From contig CM057471.1 in assembly GCA_030035585.1 (NCBI GenBank), positions 67,356,319-67,420,318 on the forward strand: a stretch of 64,000 nt of DNA, written 5' to 3'. How positions within the stretch are numbered: position 1 is the stretch's first letter; each line of letters opens with the position of its first letter. The DNA comes from Dugong dugon (lineage: Eukaryota; Chordata; Mammalia; Sirenia; Dugongidae). The position numbers and the translations under genes were made by a program. Positions 12,602-24,800 of the stretch are shown here, in pieces. The notes below the pieces were generated by a model. It did not search any database and was not told where the DNA came from. It was given only the letters and a program-made list of their open reading frames with translations.

Positions 12602-13273
12602 AATACACATATTTTGCTACCTGTAGAAGTTTAATGATTGATTCTACAATCATATGCTAAGCACCTACTGTCTGCAGGTACTATGCTTAATTCTGAGAGG
12701 AAGGCCAAATAAATCATAGATCTGTCCTCAAAAGTACTTATAGTCTATTAAGCAGAAAGGAGAAGACTGTCAACGGTGTACTATAATAAGAATTTGTCTT
12801 ACCTTTTCATAAAAACTCAAATGAGTCATGGTTATAAATATCTTAATAAATTATAAATAATTTCAGAACTTCTCCCTCTTCCTCAGTCTCTTTTGCAATG
12901 TCTAGTTTACACATCTTATGTAAATTACCAATGTAGACCAATATTCACCATGAAAATATGGAAAAAATGTTTATGAATTTATATTTTTGATGGTTTAGTC
13001 ATATGGCTTAAAGTTTCCACCAAATTAGTTATTAATTCTATACTCAGTTCCTCTGGGCCTGTCTAGCAGATTTGCTTGACCTATATAGTAAAGCTGTGTC
13101 TGCAATGAAGCTGTTTACTTAACAAACTAAGGGGAAAATGGACTAACTTGAAATGGTAAAAATGTCCTGGAATTCTAAGTTCAGAAACTTTCAGTTAAGT
13201 CACAAATTGGCTTTCCCATGAACAAAAATAAGCCACTCTATTTCTACAAGCTTTATTTTTCTCAATAACAAAA
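12602..13273. other. AT-rich non-coding DNA with L2-like remnant
   Basis: About 12640-12770 resembles the 3' end of an L2 LINE, with AAGCACCTACTGTCTGCAGG and a following stretch like the usual cargo around TCCTCAAAAGTACTTATAGT. The remainder is AT-rich with no gene visible. Confidence 0.45.
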
Positions 13274-13442
13274 TAAACTCCCAAACTAAACCCTGTGCTG
13301 TGAAGTCAATTCTGACTCATAGCAACCCTACAGGACAGAGTAGAATTGCCCCATAGGGTTTCCAAGGAGCAGCTCATGGATTTGAACTGCACACTTTTTG
13401 ATTAGTGGCCCAATGCTTAACCACTGTGCCACCAGGGCTCGA
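13274..13442 (-). mobile_element. AfroSINE-type tRNA-derived SINE
   Basis: Read on the minus strand it carries a tRNA-like head (GTGGCACAGTGGTTAAGC) and ends in the tail around CTATGAGTCAGAATTGAC. It is flanked by a 10-bp direct repeat, AATAACAAAA (13264-13273 and 13443-13452). The family is known from afrotherian genomes. Confidence 0.85.
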
Positions 13443-13629
13443 AATAACAAAACATGCACAATAACATGTTTCACCATGTGGTTGTGGCCAGTAAATGAAA
13501 CGAAGTGTGTGGAAGTACTAACATTTACATGGACATGGATGAAAATTCCAGGTCTGCCCAATTTTTAGCCAGTTTTAGAATTTTAAAACAAGTTTCAGTT
13601 TTTTGGCTCAGGAGTCATATTGCCCGAAA

Positions 13630-15060
13630 GCCAGGCTTAGGGTGATGTGTGGAGGGGGTGGCAGTCTGGCATGGGGAGTATCTTAATTACCTAGTGCTGT
13701 TACAACAGAAACACCACAAGTTGATGGCTTTAACAAAGAGATATTTATTCTCTCACAGTCTAGGAGGCTAGATGTCCGAATTCAGGGTGCCAGCTCCAAG
13801 GAAAAGTTTTCTGTCTCTGTTGACTCTGGGGGAAGGGCCTTGTCATCAGTTTTCGCCTGGTCTAGTGGCTTCTTAGTGCAGGGACCCCAGGTCCAAAGGA
13901 AGTGCCCCATTCCTGATTCTCCATTCTTGGTGGTAGGAGTCCCACCCCCACCCCCCATCCTGTTGATTCTCTCCTTTATACGTCAAAAGAGATTGACTCA
14001 AGATACAATCTAATCTTGTAGTCTGAGTCCTGCCTCATTAACACAACTGCCTTTAATCCTGTCTCATTAACAGCATAGAGGCAGGATTTACAACACATAG
14101 GAAAATCACATCAGATGACAAAATGGTGGACAATCACACACTACTGAGAATCATGGCTTAGCCAAGTTGACATACATTTTGGGAGGACACAATTCAATTA
14201 CTAATAGGGAGTCAGGGCCCAACCAGGGTGAGAAGGGTCTCCCTATATAAGGCCAACCTGGCATGGAGTGGCAGGATGGAACATGGTGAGAAGGGCATCT
14301 ACAAAGGAGGAACAACCTGGTGTGAGGTGTCAGAGTCCAAGAGGGTGAGGAGGGTTTATGTATCGGGAAGCAGCCTGTAATGAGGAGTCAGAATTCAAGC
14401 AGAGTAAGGTAGGCATCTCCACATGGGGAGAGCATGGTTCCAATGCCAAAGGATGTCCTTGTGAAGAGGTGGTCCAGTCAGGCACGTGATGAAGTCATTC
14501 ACCTGGATTTGAGGAGTTCACAAGTGGTGACAGCCTATCATAGGGTATCGGAGCCCATTGATGATCAGGAAGACGTTCACACAAAGGACATCCTGACATG
14601 ATTATCAGAGGAGGGTGTAACACAAGGTGTAGGCCCATGCACAAATTCAGAGCCCAAGGAAGGTGTAGCGGGTGAGCTTGGTGTAGGTAGTGAGAGCCCA
14701 AGCAAGGTGAAGGCAGCATCCACGCATAGGTACAGCCAGATATAGGCTATCAGAGCTTGAGCAGGGCGAGCAGAATGTCTACCATGTAGACAGCCTGTCA
14801 TGAGATGTTGAAGTCCAAGTGGGGTGAGAAAGAGGGCTTCCATGCAGGGGGAAGCCCAGTGTGGAGAATCACACCAAAAGTGGGGTAAAACAGCTGCCAA
14901 GGTGGGGAAGCCACCCAGTATGGGGAATTAGAGCTCAAATAGGCTAAGAAGGGTGTCCATGCTTGAGAGAAACCCAGCATGAAGTGCTGGAGCCCACGCA
15001 GGTGAGGTGGGCATCTATGCAAGGGACAGCCCAGAGAGGGGAGTCAGACCCCAAACTGCT
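13630..15060 (+). repeat. Degenerate minisatellite, about 59-bp unit
   Basis: A unit with the core GGGTGAGAAGGG and a second core like CCAGTGTGGGGAGTCAGAGC repeats many times. Core positions read by eye are 14229, 14286, 14345, 14404, then about 14706, 14766, 14824, 14884, 14944 and 15003, giving spacings of 57-60 bp. The section 14420-14700 is more degraded. The array is interrupted by the LTR at 13679-14206, and repeat sequence continues on both sides of it. Confidence 0.85.
13679..14206 (-). mobile_element. MLT1-like (MaLR) solo LTR inside minisatellite
   Basis: It is the same family as 1004-1517 and 31940-32436. It is flanked by a perfect 5-bp duplication GGGAG at 13674-13678 and 14207-14211, the size expected for ERV-L/MaLR integration. 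The terminal TG and CA have each mutated. Its insertion splits a minisatellite unit, so the array is older than the LTR. Confidence 0.88.
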
Positions 15061-15724
15061 TATTCAGGAGAATGTCCTTGTTTGTAAAAAATACATACTA
15101 AAGTATTTGAGGGAGATGGGACATCAAGCTGTTAACTTAATCTTAAGTGGTTCAGGAAAAGTTTTTTGCATCATAAGTACAATTTTTCTGTAAATTTGAG
15201 ATTGTTTCAAAGTTTAAAAATATTTTTAATCTCATGAAGGTATTCATTATCACAAGAAACACTATCAAAACTAGCAACCATTTCTAAAGAAAATGAGATA
15301 TTGGAATATGTATTAACACTGTCATAAAAATTTATTTCCATGAAATAAAGATGTGATATATATTTTATAGCAAATTATTGTATGTCACTAAGTTTGTGTT
15401 CATAATCATTACAACTAATACTCAAATTTTATGTTATTTTAACTTCAATAATTTGATTTACACAATCAAATTATTATCAATTTAATACTGTTGTCAACTT
15501 CACCACCACTCTGGGAACTACATTTCCCAGAATATCTTTCTCTCTATGGTTCTGGGTTAGAGTTTGCCAATGAAAAAGAACTTGCATGAGATTTATAACA
15601 CAGAAGTGAAGTGAAAGACATTATTCCCTGGAGACAGATGAAGCCATGTACGTGAACAGGTATGTGTGAATAGAAAGATTTACAACAGCTTCCTGGAAAA
15701 CTGAGCCTTGGGGGGAAGTCTAGC
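15061..15724. other. AT-rich non-coding DNA
   Basis: No gene or family recognised. The stretch is strongly AT-rich at 15170-15500 and separates the main minisatellite from the small patch beyond it. Confidence 0.4.
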
Positions 15725-15838
15725 ATGTAGAGAGCCTGTCATGGGATGTTGTAGTCCAAGTAGGGTGAGAAAGAGGGCTTCCGTGCAGGGGAAGCCCAGT
15801 GTGGGGAGTCAAAACCAAAGTGGGGTGAAACACTGCCT
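15725..15838 (+). repeat. Detached patch of the 59-bp minisatellite
   Basis: This is about two units, closely matching 14785-14895 (shared run GGGTGAGAAAGAGGGCTTCC, with one difference). It is separated from the main array by about 660 bp of unrelated DNA. Confidence 0.8.
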
Positions 15839-16777
15839 GCTTTGTCACTTCAGATGAGGACCATGGGTGGAGGCTTCTCAGAGGATCTCAAAAGCTGTAG
15901 CACCTTCTGGAAAAGCTTTTGAAAACCATCTGGTTTGGTGTTTCAGGAAAACATCTTCAGTGACAACCTCTCTTACCTTTGGCAGCAGCTTCTTTAATCT
16001 TTGCTTCTCTCCTTCTTCCAACTATTCTGTAAGCCCCAAATTCTATTTTAAACTCATTATATCAGGAACACAGAGTAGCATCTGTTTTTCTGACTGATAC
16101 AATTTCTAGTACCAGATGTGGCTCCAGAGAAACAGGAACTTAAGTATAAGAATTTGGATTAGTTCTCCAATCTACAACAGCAATGACCTCATTGCTGGTA
16201 AAAAAAATATAACCAATTAGCAAATATAATAATATTTAAATGTAAGTGTATTTATATTTATAAACATAAATATAAATAAATATAATTAATTAAAAAATCC
16301 ATGGTATCCAGTGACAACATAATTACAATCATTGCAATTGCCTGAAACAGAAGGAAAGGCTTTGGGAAACTAAGTAACTTTAGCAATAGAATGTTATAAT
16401 AGAAATAAACAGTACAGTGACACTGGGATGGACTTCAGATTACAGTAGGGAATCCTGGAAAGAGTATGATAAGCTCTACACATTAAATTCCCAGCTCAGG
16501 ACATGGGTAGAAAACCAGAAGCTTTTATCATTTCCCTGAAAATTTTTTAAAAATTCTTTTTTTCTTGAATCATAGGGCTGAGATTTCTAAAAATCCAAAC
16601 CCAGAAGTTTACCCTAGGGTGACTGAATTATAATGCAAATTGAATTTACAGTTTTGTCACTTATATTAAAGTTAGAGCATTGCCTTGGAAAGAGTGATTC
16701 CCTGAGAACTGGAATGGGGACATATCCATTGATTACGATGAATCCAAGCACAAGAAAATCCCAAGTGCCTTGGCCAG
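15839..16777. other. Non-coding DNA, AT-rich in part
   Basis: No gene recognised. 16200-16295 is an AT-rich, TATAAATA-like low-complexity tract. Confidence 0.4.
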
Positions 16778-17207
16778 TGCCTTAGTTTCCTAGGGCTGCC
16801 ACAGGAAAATACTCCAAAGCCGGTGGCTTTAAAGAACAGAAATTTATTGTCTTAGAGTTCTGGAGATTAGAAATCTGAATTTAGGGCATGAGCAGGGCTA
16901 TTCTCTTTCTCTCTATCTCTGTCTCTCTCAACTCTAGGGGAAGATCATTCCTGGTCTCTTTCAGCTTCTGGTAGTCCCAGGCATTACTTGCTGTTCCTTG
17001 GCTTATACACGGATCCTCAGATGATGTCTTCCTTCTGTGTGTGACCCTGTCTTCATGGACATCACTAGTCATATAGGATTAGAACTCACCCTACTCCATT
17101 CCAGTATGACCTCATTAACTTAAACTGACAATATCTTCAAAGAAAGACCCTATTAGGGATTAGGACTTCAGTGTCTCTTTTGGGGAGAAGCAATTCAATC
17201 CATAACT
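16778..17207 (-). mobile_element. MLT1 (MaLR) LTR
   Basis: On the plus strand it opens TGCCTTAGTTTCCTAGGGCT, continues with AACAGAAATTTATTGTCTTA, and closes with CAATTCAATCCATAACT. This is the reverse complement of a typical MLT1 LTR. The 5-mers at the ends do not clearly match, so the boundaries may be off by a few bases. Confidence 0.8.
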
Positions 17208-18037
17208 GCCCGTATACTCAGTCTTTTCTCCTCTCTCTAAGGAAGTTACTTGTCCCTTGCCCTAAGGTAAGGGTCTTCCCTCTTACTCTAAGAGGTTATA
17301 ATAACTTTTCCAAAGCAATAACCTTGCAGGAGATTGCTGAATCTCCTCAAGACCAATTTTTATCAATTTTCATTGGTTCTAGTGCTATAACTAGACTCAA
17401 ATCATGGCAGAACTTGGGGAGAAGTACCAAGTTGGCCCTGAGAGATGCCATACACACACACACACACACAGAAAAACTGCAAGATATTGCCTATTATATT
17501 ATCAGAAAAATGGGGAATATTTTAATGGATTCTAATGAAAGAAGGAAAATCATTTTGAATTGGGTTGAGGTTACTGATATGTGTGTACTAATCAGACATT
17601 CTGGATTCGATATATTGGTTCAACTAGATGAAACTGTTTTGTCTCCTGGTGTGAGAAATTTCTCTATTTGGAAGTAAGACTTCTAGACCAGTAAAGCATA
17701 GGGTCATGAGAATAGGAGGCAAAGATTTTGTGAGTAATGGTTATTAGTATGTGAACAGATTCTCATCCATGAGTCTATTTGATTCTCCAGGCAGCCCTCT
17801 CTGATATATAGGTACTACTAAATGCATGTTATAGATGAGGAAACCAAAATTCAGAGGAATTAAGGGTTTGCCCAAAGTCACAGACACTCATTGACTGATT
17901 AAAACTCACGAATATTCCATCCCAGCAGTGGATTCTTTCCGTGGTACTACACATCCTTCCCAACATCCCAGAGAAAGTCCTAGACTCAGATCTTTTCTAC
18001 TCGTCGGCCTCAATCTCCTTCAAAATCACAATGATAA
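17208..18037. other. Non-coding DNA with CA repeat and MIR-like remnant
   Basis: A (CA)n microsatellite of about 9 units lies at 17453-17470. About 17795-17900 looks like a MIR core on the plus strand, with ATAGATGAGGAAACCAAAAT and GCCCAAAGTCACAGAC. A 168-codon open frame at 17171-17677 crosses the microsatellite and starts inside the LTR, so it is not called as a gene. Confidence 0.5.
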
Positions 18038-18248
18038 AAACCAAAACCAGTTACCATCAAGTCAACTCTGACTCATGGTGATCCCATGTGTGCAGAGTAG
18101 AACTGTACTTCATAGAGTTTTCAAGGCCATTACCTTTTAAAAGTGACCACAAGGACTTTCTTCTGAAGCACCCCTGGGTAGGTATAAACCATCGACCTTT
18201 AGGTAAGTAGTAGAGCACTTAATCGTTTGCACCATCCAGGGACTCTCT
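18038..18248 (-). mobile_element. AfroSINE-type SINE, older variant
   Basis: It is flanked by a 9-bp direct repeat, CAATGATAA, at 18029-18037 and 18249-18257. The tail part (plus strand AAGTCAACTCTGACTCATGG) and the head are recognisable, with an extra middle segment compared with the 160-bp copies. Confidence 0.8.
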
Positions 18249-18393
18249 CAATGATAACAAGCCACTAATTATCTGAGATTCAAAGAAACATGTCGCCCTA
18301 GAATCCTGAGTTTCCACAGTCTCTACTCCTCTTCCAAGCCTGTCTCCTTAATGAGCTCCCTGGGGGTGGTATGTGGAAAGACTGCCTGTCTCT

Positions 18394-20903
18394 CTAGAAA
18401 CTCACTACCTCCCTAAATTAACACAAACAGAGGTAGAAAAACTAAATAAACCCATAACAAAAGAAGAGATTGAAAAGGTTATTAAAAACTGCCCACAAAA
18501 AAAAGCCTTGGCCCGGATGGCTTCACTGGAGAATTCTACCAAACTTTCAGAGAAGAGATAACACCACTTCTACCAAAGGTATTTCAGAGCATAGAAAAGG
18601 ATGGAATACTCCCAAACTCATTCTATGAAGCCATCATAACCCTGATACCAAAACCAGGCAAAGACACCACAAAAAAAGAAAATTACAGACCAATATCCCT
18701 CAGGAACACTGACACAAAAATCCTCAACAAAATTTTAGCCAATAGAATTCAGCAACATATCAAAAAAATAATTCACCATGACCAAGTGGGATTTATACCA
18801 GATATGCAGGGATGGTTCAACATTAAAAAAACAATCAACGTAATCCATCACATAAATAAAACAAAAGAACCACATGATCTTATCAATCAATACAGAGAAG
18901 ACATTCGACAAAGTCCAACACCCATTCATGATAAAAACTCTCAAAAAAATAGGAAGAGAAGGGAAATTCCTCAATATAATTAAGGGCATTTATACAAAAC
19001 CAACAGCCAACATCATCCTAAATGGAGAGACTTTGAAAGCATTCCCCCTGAGAACGGGAACCAGACAAGGATGCCCTTTATCACCACTCTTATTCAACAT
19101 TATGGTGGAGGTCCTAGCCAGAGCAATTAGGCTAGAAAAAGAAATAAAGGGCATCCAAATTGGTAGTGAAGAAGTCAAAGTATCTCTGTTTGCAGATGAT
19201 AAGCTCTTATACACAGAAAACCCCAAAGAATCCACAAGAAAACTACTGGAACTAATAGAAGATTTCAGCAAAGTTTCAGGATGCAAGATAAACATACAAA
19301 AATCAGTTGGATTCCTTTACACCAACAAAAAGAACCCTGAAGAGGAAATCACCAAATCAATACCATTTACAATAGCCCCCAAGAAAATAAAATACTTAGG
19401 AATAAATCTAACCAGAGACATAAAAGACCTATACAATGAAAACTACAAGACACTACTGCAAAAAACCAAAACGGACGTGCATTAGTGGGAAAACGTACCT
19501 TGCTCATGTATAGGAAGACTCAACATAGTGAAAATGTCAATTCTGCCCAAAGCAATCTATAGATACAATGCAATCCCGGTACAAATTCCTCCAGCATTTT
19601 TTAATGAGATGGAGAAACAAATCACCAACTTCATATGGAAAGGGAAGAGGCCCCGAATAAATAAAGCATTACTCAAGAAGAACAAAGTGGGAGGCCTTAC
19701 ACTACCTGATTTTAGGACCTATTATACTGCCATGGTAGTCAAGACGGCCTGGTACTGGTACAACAACAGATACATAGACCAATGGAACAGAGTTGAGAAT
19801 CCAGATACAAGCTCATCCACCTATGAGCAGCTAATATTTGACAAAGGCCCAAAGTCCATTAATTGGGGAAAAGACAGTCTCTTTAACAAATGGTGCTAGC
19901 ATAACTTGATATCTATATGCAAAAAACTGAAACAAGACCCATATCTCACACCATGCACAAAAACTAATTCAAAATAAATCAAAGACTTAAATATAAAATT
20001 GAAAACGATAAAGATAATGGAAGAAAAAAATAGGGACTACGCTAGGAGCCCTAATACATGGCATAAACATAATACAGACCATAAGTAACAATGCACAAGC
20101 ACCAGAAGAGAGACTAGATAAATGGGAGCTCCTAAAAATCAAACACTTGTGCTCATCAAAAGACTTCACCAAAAAAGTAAAAAGACAACCTATAGACTGG
20201 GAAAAAATTTTCAGCTACTACAAATCTGATCAGCATCTAATCTCTGAAATGTACAAGATACTATAAAACCTCAACAACGAAAAGACAAATAACCCAATTA
20301 AAAAATGGGCAAAGGATATGAACAGACACTTCACCAAGGAAGGTATTCAGGTGGCTAATAGAAACATGAAGAAATGCTCATGATCATTAGCCATTAGAGA
20401 AATGCAGATCAAAACTACAATGAGATATCATCTCACCCCAACAAGGCTAGCATTAATCCAAAACACACAAAATAACAAATGCTGGAGAGGTTGTGGAGAG
20501 ACTGGAACACTTATACACTGTTGGTGGGAATGTAAAATGGTACAACCACTTTGAAAATCGATATGGCACTTCCTTAAAAAACTAGAAGTACCATACAATC
20601 CAGCTATCCTGCTCCTTGGAATATATCCTAGAGAAATAAGAGCTGCCACACAAATAGATATATGCACACCCATGTTCATTGCAGCACTGTTCAGCAAAAA
20701 GATGGAAGCAACCGAGGTGCCCATCAACGGACGAATGGATAAACAAACTATGGTATATCCACACAATGGAATATTACACAACACTAAGGAACAATGATGA
20801 AGCTGTGAAACATTGCATAAAATGGTGGAAGTTGGAACTTATTATGCTGAGTGAATTTAGTCAGTCACAGAAGGACAAATACTGTATAAGACCACTATTA
20901 TAA
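18394..20903 (+). pseudogene. L1 ORF2 C-terminal part, broken (copy C)
   Basis: Reverse transcriptase motifs are present: [14 protein letters not shown] and catalytic FADD at 19189-19200. Downstream come [20 protein letters not shown] and the C-terminal [14 protein letters not shown] region, ending in a stop at 20901-20903. The frame is cut by several stops, including the TAG at 19483-19485 and another after 19897. The endonuclease is absent because of 5' truncation. Confidence 0.88.
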
Positions 20904-21925
20904 GAACTCAAGAAAAGGTTTAAACAAGGAAGAAAACATTCTTTGATGGTTATGGGGGTGGGGAGGGAGGGTGAGGGTTATTCACTAACTAGATAGTAGA
21001 TAAGAATCATCTTAGGTGAAGAGAAGGACAGCACACACTACAGAGGAAGCCAGCACAACTGGACTAAACCAAAGCTAAGAAGTTTCCTGAATACAATCAA
21101 ATACTTTGAGAGACAGAGTAGCAGGGACAGGGGTCTGGGGACCATGCTTTCAGGGGACATCTAGGTCAATTGGCATAACAAAGCTTATTAAGAAAATGTT
21201 CTGCATCCTACTTTGGTGAGTGGTGTCTGAGGTCTTAAAAGCTTGCAAGCGGCCATCTAGGATGCATCAATTGGTACCAATCACTTGGAGTAAAGGAGAA
21301 CGAAGAACACCAAAGACACAAGGAAAGAACTGGCCCAAGGGACAGAATGGGCCACATAAACCAGAGACTTCATCAGTCTGAGACCAGAAGAACTAGATGG
21401 TGCCTGGCTACCACCAATGAATATCATGACAGGGAACACAACAGAGGTCCCTGATGGAGCTGTAGAACGATGGGATGCAGAACTCAAATTCTAGTAGGAA
21501 GACCAGACTTAATGGTCTAACTGATATTGGAGGTGCCCCGGAAAGCATGGCCCCTGGACTCTCCATCAGCCCAGAACTAAAACAATTTCTGAGGCCAACT
21601 CTTCAGACATGGATTGGACTGGACTGTGGGACATAAAGTGATACTCATGAAGAATGTGTCTCTTAGTCAAGTAGAAACAAGAGACCAAAGGGTCAGCTTC
21701 TATCCAGAGGTTAGATGTGAAGGCAGAGAGAGTTAGGAGCTCGTTGAATGTTCATGGGGAATCAGGGACGGAGGGGAGGAGTTTGCTGTCACAGAATGGG
21801 GTGAGCGGTTGGGGTCTCACAACAACGTATGTAAAAAAAAATTTGTATGGGAGACGAACTTGAAATCTAAACTTCATTAAATTACAACAATAAAAAAATA
21901 AATAAAGTGTAAAAAAAAAAAAAAA
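20904..21925 (+). repeat. 3'UTR and A-tail of L1 copy C
   Basis: It begins with a G-rich tract at about 20949-20972 (GGGGGTGGGGAGGGAGGG), a common L1 3'UTR feature able to form quadruplexes, and ends in an A-rich tail at about 21890-21925. Confidence 0.75.
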
Positions 21926-21943
21926 GAAAGACTGCCTGTCTCT

Positions 21944-23949
21944 GGGGTGAGCTTATGGGAAGGGAATCACTTGCTTCAAGGTAACCACCACTTCCTTATA
22001 GTTTGATGAAAGCTGAAGGGCCAGTGATTGTAGCTGGGAATGGGAGTAAGCCTCGTGTTCTTAATAACTGAGGCTACGTTAAAAAATTACTTCTATAAAG
22101 GAAGAGAGAGAAGTGGCTGAGATGACAATCACACACACAATTTCCAGAGTGTAGCAAGTCCTGTCCTTCCACACCAACTCGGGGCTTTTTCCTTCTTCAT
22201 CTGTTATGAGAGTTTCACCTTTCTACCCAGCCCCCATTTCTCCCCTAATCACCAAGGTCAATGAGGTTGAGAAGACGCTGCCTGTAGGCTCCAATGGCCA
22301 TCCTGGAAGTCACCAACTCTTTCCTGAGTAAGTAGATATAGTCTTCAACTCTATCACTATACCCATGTCCTAGAATCCTGGAGTGTTAGAAACTGAGAAG
22401 TCATTTTGTATGACATTGTCTTTTCACAAAGACGAAATCTGAGGCTCAGCCAGGTCATTTGACACTTAACATGCTGCCTCCCTTATTTCCCTGTCTAATC
22501 TTCCAATGCCATAATCCCTCCACGAGCTCTGTTTCCCCTTCCCCATTTTCATAAAGCAGGAAGGATTTAGTGTTGGTGAATGAGACCCCAACAACAGATA
22601 TTTGGCACTTGGGGAGGGACACTTGTAGCTGTCCTGATGCAGACAGGTAGAAACCAGACTGTTGGCCCAGCTTGGCCCTTAACTGTCCCCAGAGCCAAAC
22701 TGCCAAGAAAAGTTCTACATTCCTATGTCCTCACCACAATCTCTGAACACCTTCAGAACAGCAGGGACCATGAGCTAACAGATAAGAGTGAGTGCTAAGA
22801 GGAGAGAAAATCCCTGATGAGACCTGGGTTGTTATACCACCTCCACTGATAACTTACTGTGTGGTATTGGCTAAACCACACCCTTTCTGGGACTCAGTTT
22901 TTCCCAGTGTAAAGTGAGCATACTATTTCATGCTATTTCAGCTATATCTTTATACTACTTTTATGCAGTTATTAAATCTATAAAGCAGATAAAAGTCAGA
23001 ATTACTCTGGTTAAAGAGGAAGAAACCTGGAGTCCCTCCCAATCAGCAATGCCCTCAGGCTCCCTGCTCATCTTCCACCCCTCCTGGGGTGGCCCTTGAG
23101 TCCCTCAGGGAAGCACAGTTTGGAAATCTGTGAAATAGATAAATTATAAGATCAATGCATTGCCAACAACCTGTAGAAGTCATCCTGTCCCCCAGGAATT
23201 TACATTCTAAATGGAAATACTTATTCATCACACAGAGAGCTTTAGCCATGACAGGCAATAGCTTACAGAAGTGACTGTATATGGTGGGATGACTAAAAAC
23301 CAAGCCCTGTGGGCAGAGGTTGGAAGAAGTAGAAAGCCGAGGTGTTTCACCTAGAAAAGAAGAGGCTTAGGGATATGTTCACTGTCTTCAAACATCTGAA
23401 CAGCTGTCATGGTATCTGATATCTCTGTATCCTTAATGCCTAGGTTGCTTCCTGGCACTCAGTGAAGATTTGTTGAGTGAATTATGAATCAGTCAATCTA
23501 TTCATGAAAGAAAAGAAAAATCAATATCACTAGCAAAGAGTCAAGTCAGCTAACAGAGGTAGGCTTAGAATCCTTGGCTCTTGCATTTCAACCTAGGATA
23601 TATAGACTTATCCCATTGTGATTACAAAGGTTCAAGGGGTAGAACATAGGAGACAGTCAACTTCCTTTCCTGGCAACACTTCAGCTGGATAACCTGGCAC
23701 CTGGGGTCCTGATGGGTTTATGCTCTGGGGAGTATAATGGAAGAGAAATCCCTTGAGTTCTATTTAAGACCTGAGATTCTTTTTCTTATGCATAGACTTC
23801 AAATGGAAAGGATTGGATTAACCACGCTTCTCAGTTCATGGCAACACTGGGCCCTTTTTCTTTTGTTTGTTTGCTTCTTCACTCATGCACTTTTATACCC
23901 AGTCCCCACTTCTATTCCCCTTTTTCATTCTAATGTGTTTAACGTTTAA
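21944..23949. other. Unique non-coding DNA
   Basis: No gene recognised. A weak MIR-like stretch lies at about 22870-22925 (GGGACTCAGTTTTTCCCAGT). Short open frames here resemble no family. Confidence 0.45.
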
Positions 23950-24240
23950 CTTTGTAATGGATATGCCTGTTGTTTTGTTGCATTTTTAATTTACATAAGC
24001 CATCTTGTTATATATCCCATTTACTTTCTTACTTTTTCTCTCAGATTATGTTTTCAAAATCTAACAATGTTCCTGTGAGTGACTCTAATCAGATGTCCCT
24101 TCCACCATCTGTCTTTACTCTCCCTTCCAAGTTTGCTAAACTAAAGAAATGGAAAGTGAAATCTCGTACTTTTTTTTTTTTATTTCTCTGATAACCACTG
24201 AACTAGAGCATCTCTTCATATGCTTGTTAGCCTTGGGCTT

Positions 24241-24800
24241 TGTCTTAGACTGGGCTCTCTAGAGAAGTAAAACCAGTAAAGCAATTGTAGAGGCTAGAAC
24301 ATCCCAAGTCCGTGGATCAGGGTAGAGGCCTCTCCCAAGTCATGCAGCCGCAGAAGCTGGTGAGCCCAAGATCATAAGGTCAGAGAGCTGAGCTCCCACT
24401 CACAGACTGTGAAGATTGATGAATTCCAAGATTGGCGGGCAAGACCACAAACTTTCTCCTGATTCATGTAGCTGCAGGGGCTGGCGAACCCAGGATCGAC
24501 AGGTCAGAGAACACAGCTCTGCTCACAGGCTGTGAGGATTGACGAATCCCAAGTTCAGCAGATAGACTGACAGCTCAAGTCCCAAGAACCAGAGATGAGA
24601 CAAGAGGCAGCAGCAGGATCCAGATCCAGAGTGAGCAAAAAGCCAGAATGTCTGCTTATATTCAGATGGAGGCCACACCCCCGAGGAGACTCCCTTTCAT
24701 CTGATTGGCTACTCATGGTATATTCAATCATGGGAGTGATCACATTAAAATACTGAGACTCATGGCCCAGCCACACTGACATACAATCTTAACCATCACA
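24241..24800 (-). mobile_element. Solo LTR, same ERV-L family as the provirus
   Basis: The ends match the LTRs of the provirus at 57372-63860 (plus strand TGTCTTAGACTGGG at one end and AACCATCACA at the other). It is flanked by a perfect 5-bp duplication, GGCTT, at 24236-24240 and 24801-24805, so it arose by recombination between the LTRs of an integrated provirus. It is longer than the proviral LTRs because a segment of about 100-125 bp is present twice (from about 24344 and again from about 24468). A CCAAT-type box (plus strand TGATTGGCTACTCATG) is kept. Confidence 0.93.

Larger units (their letters stand above)
18394..21925 (+). mobile_element. 5'-truncated LINE-1, copy C
   Basis: The copy starts in the reverse transcriptase region of ORF2 and runs through the 3'UTR to an A-tail. 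An 18-bp duplication, GAAAGACTGCCTGTCTCT, lies at 18376-18393 and 21926-21943, proving a single target-primed insertion. Its 3'UTR differs from that of copies A and B, so it is another L1 subfamily, the same as copy E at 54672-56794. Confidence 0.95.

Noticed and set aside
14220..15060. CRISPR-like array of regularly spaced repeats
   Set aside because: The repeat is a degenerate contiguous minisatellite in a mammalian genome, with no unique spacers between identical repeats.
17171..17677. 168-codon open frame
   Set aside because: It starts inside an MLT1 LTR, runs through a CA microsatellite and resembles no protein family, so it is most likely a chance frame.
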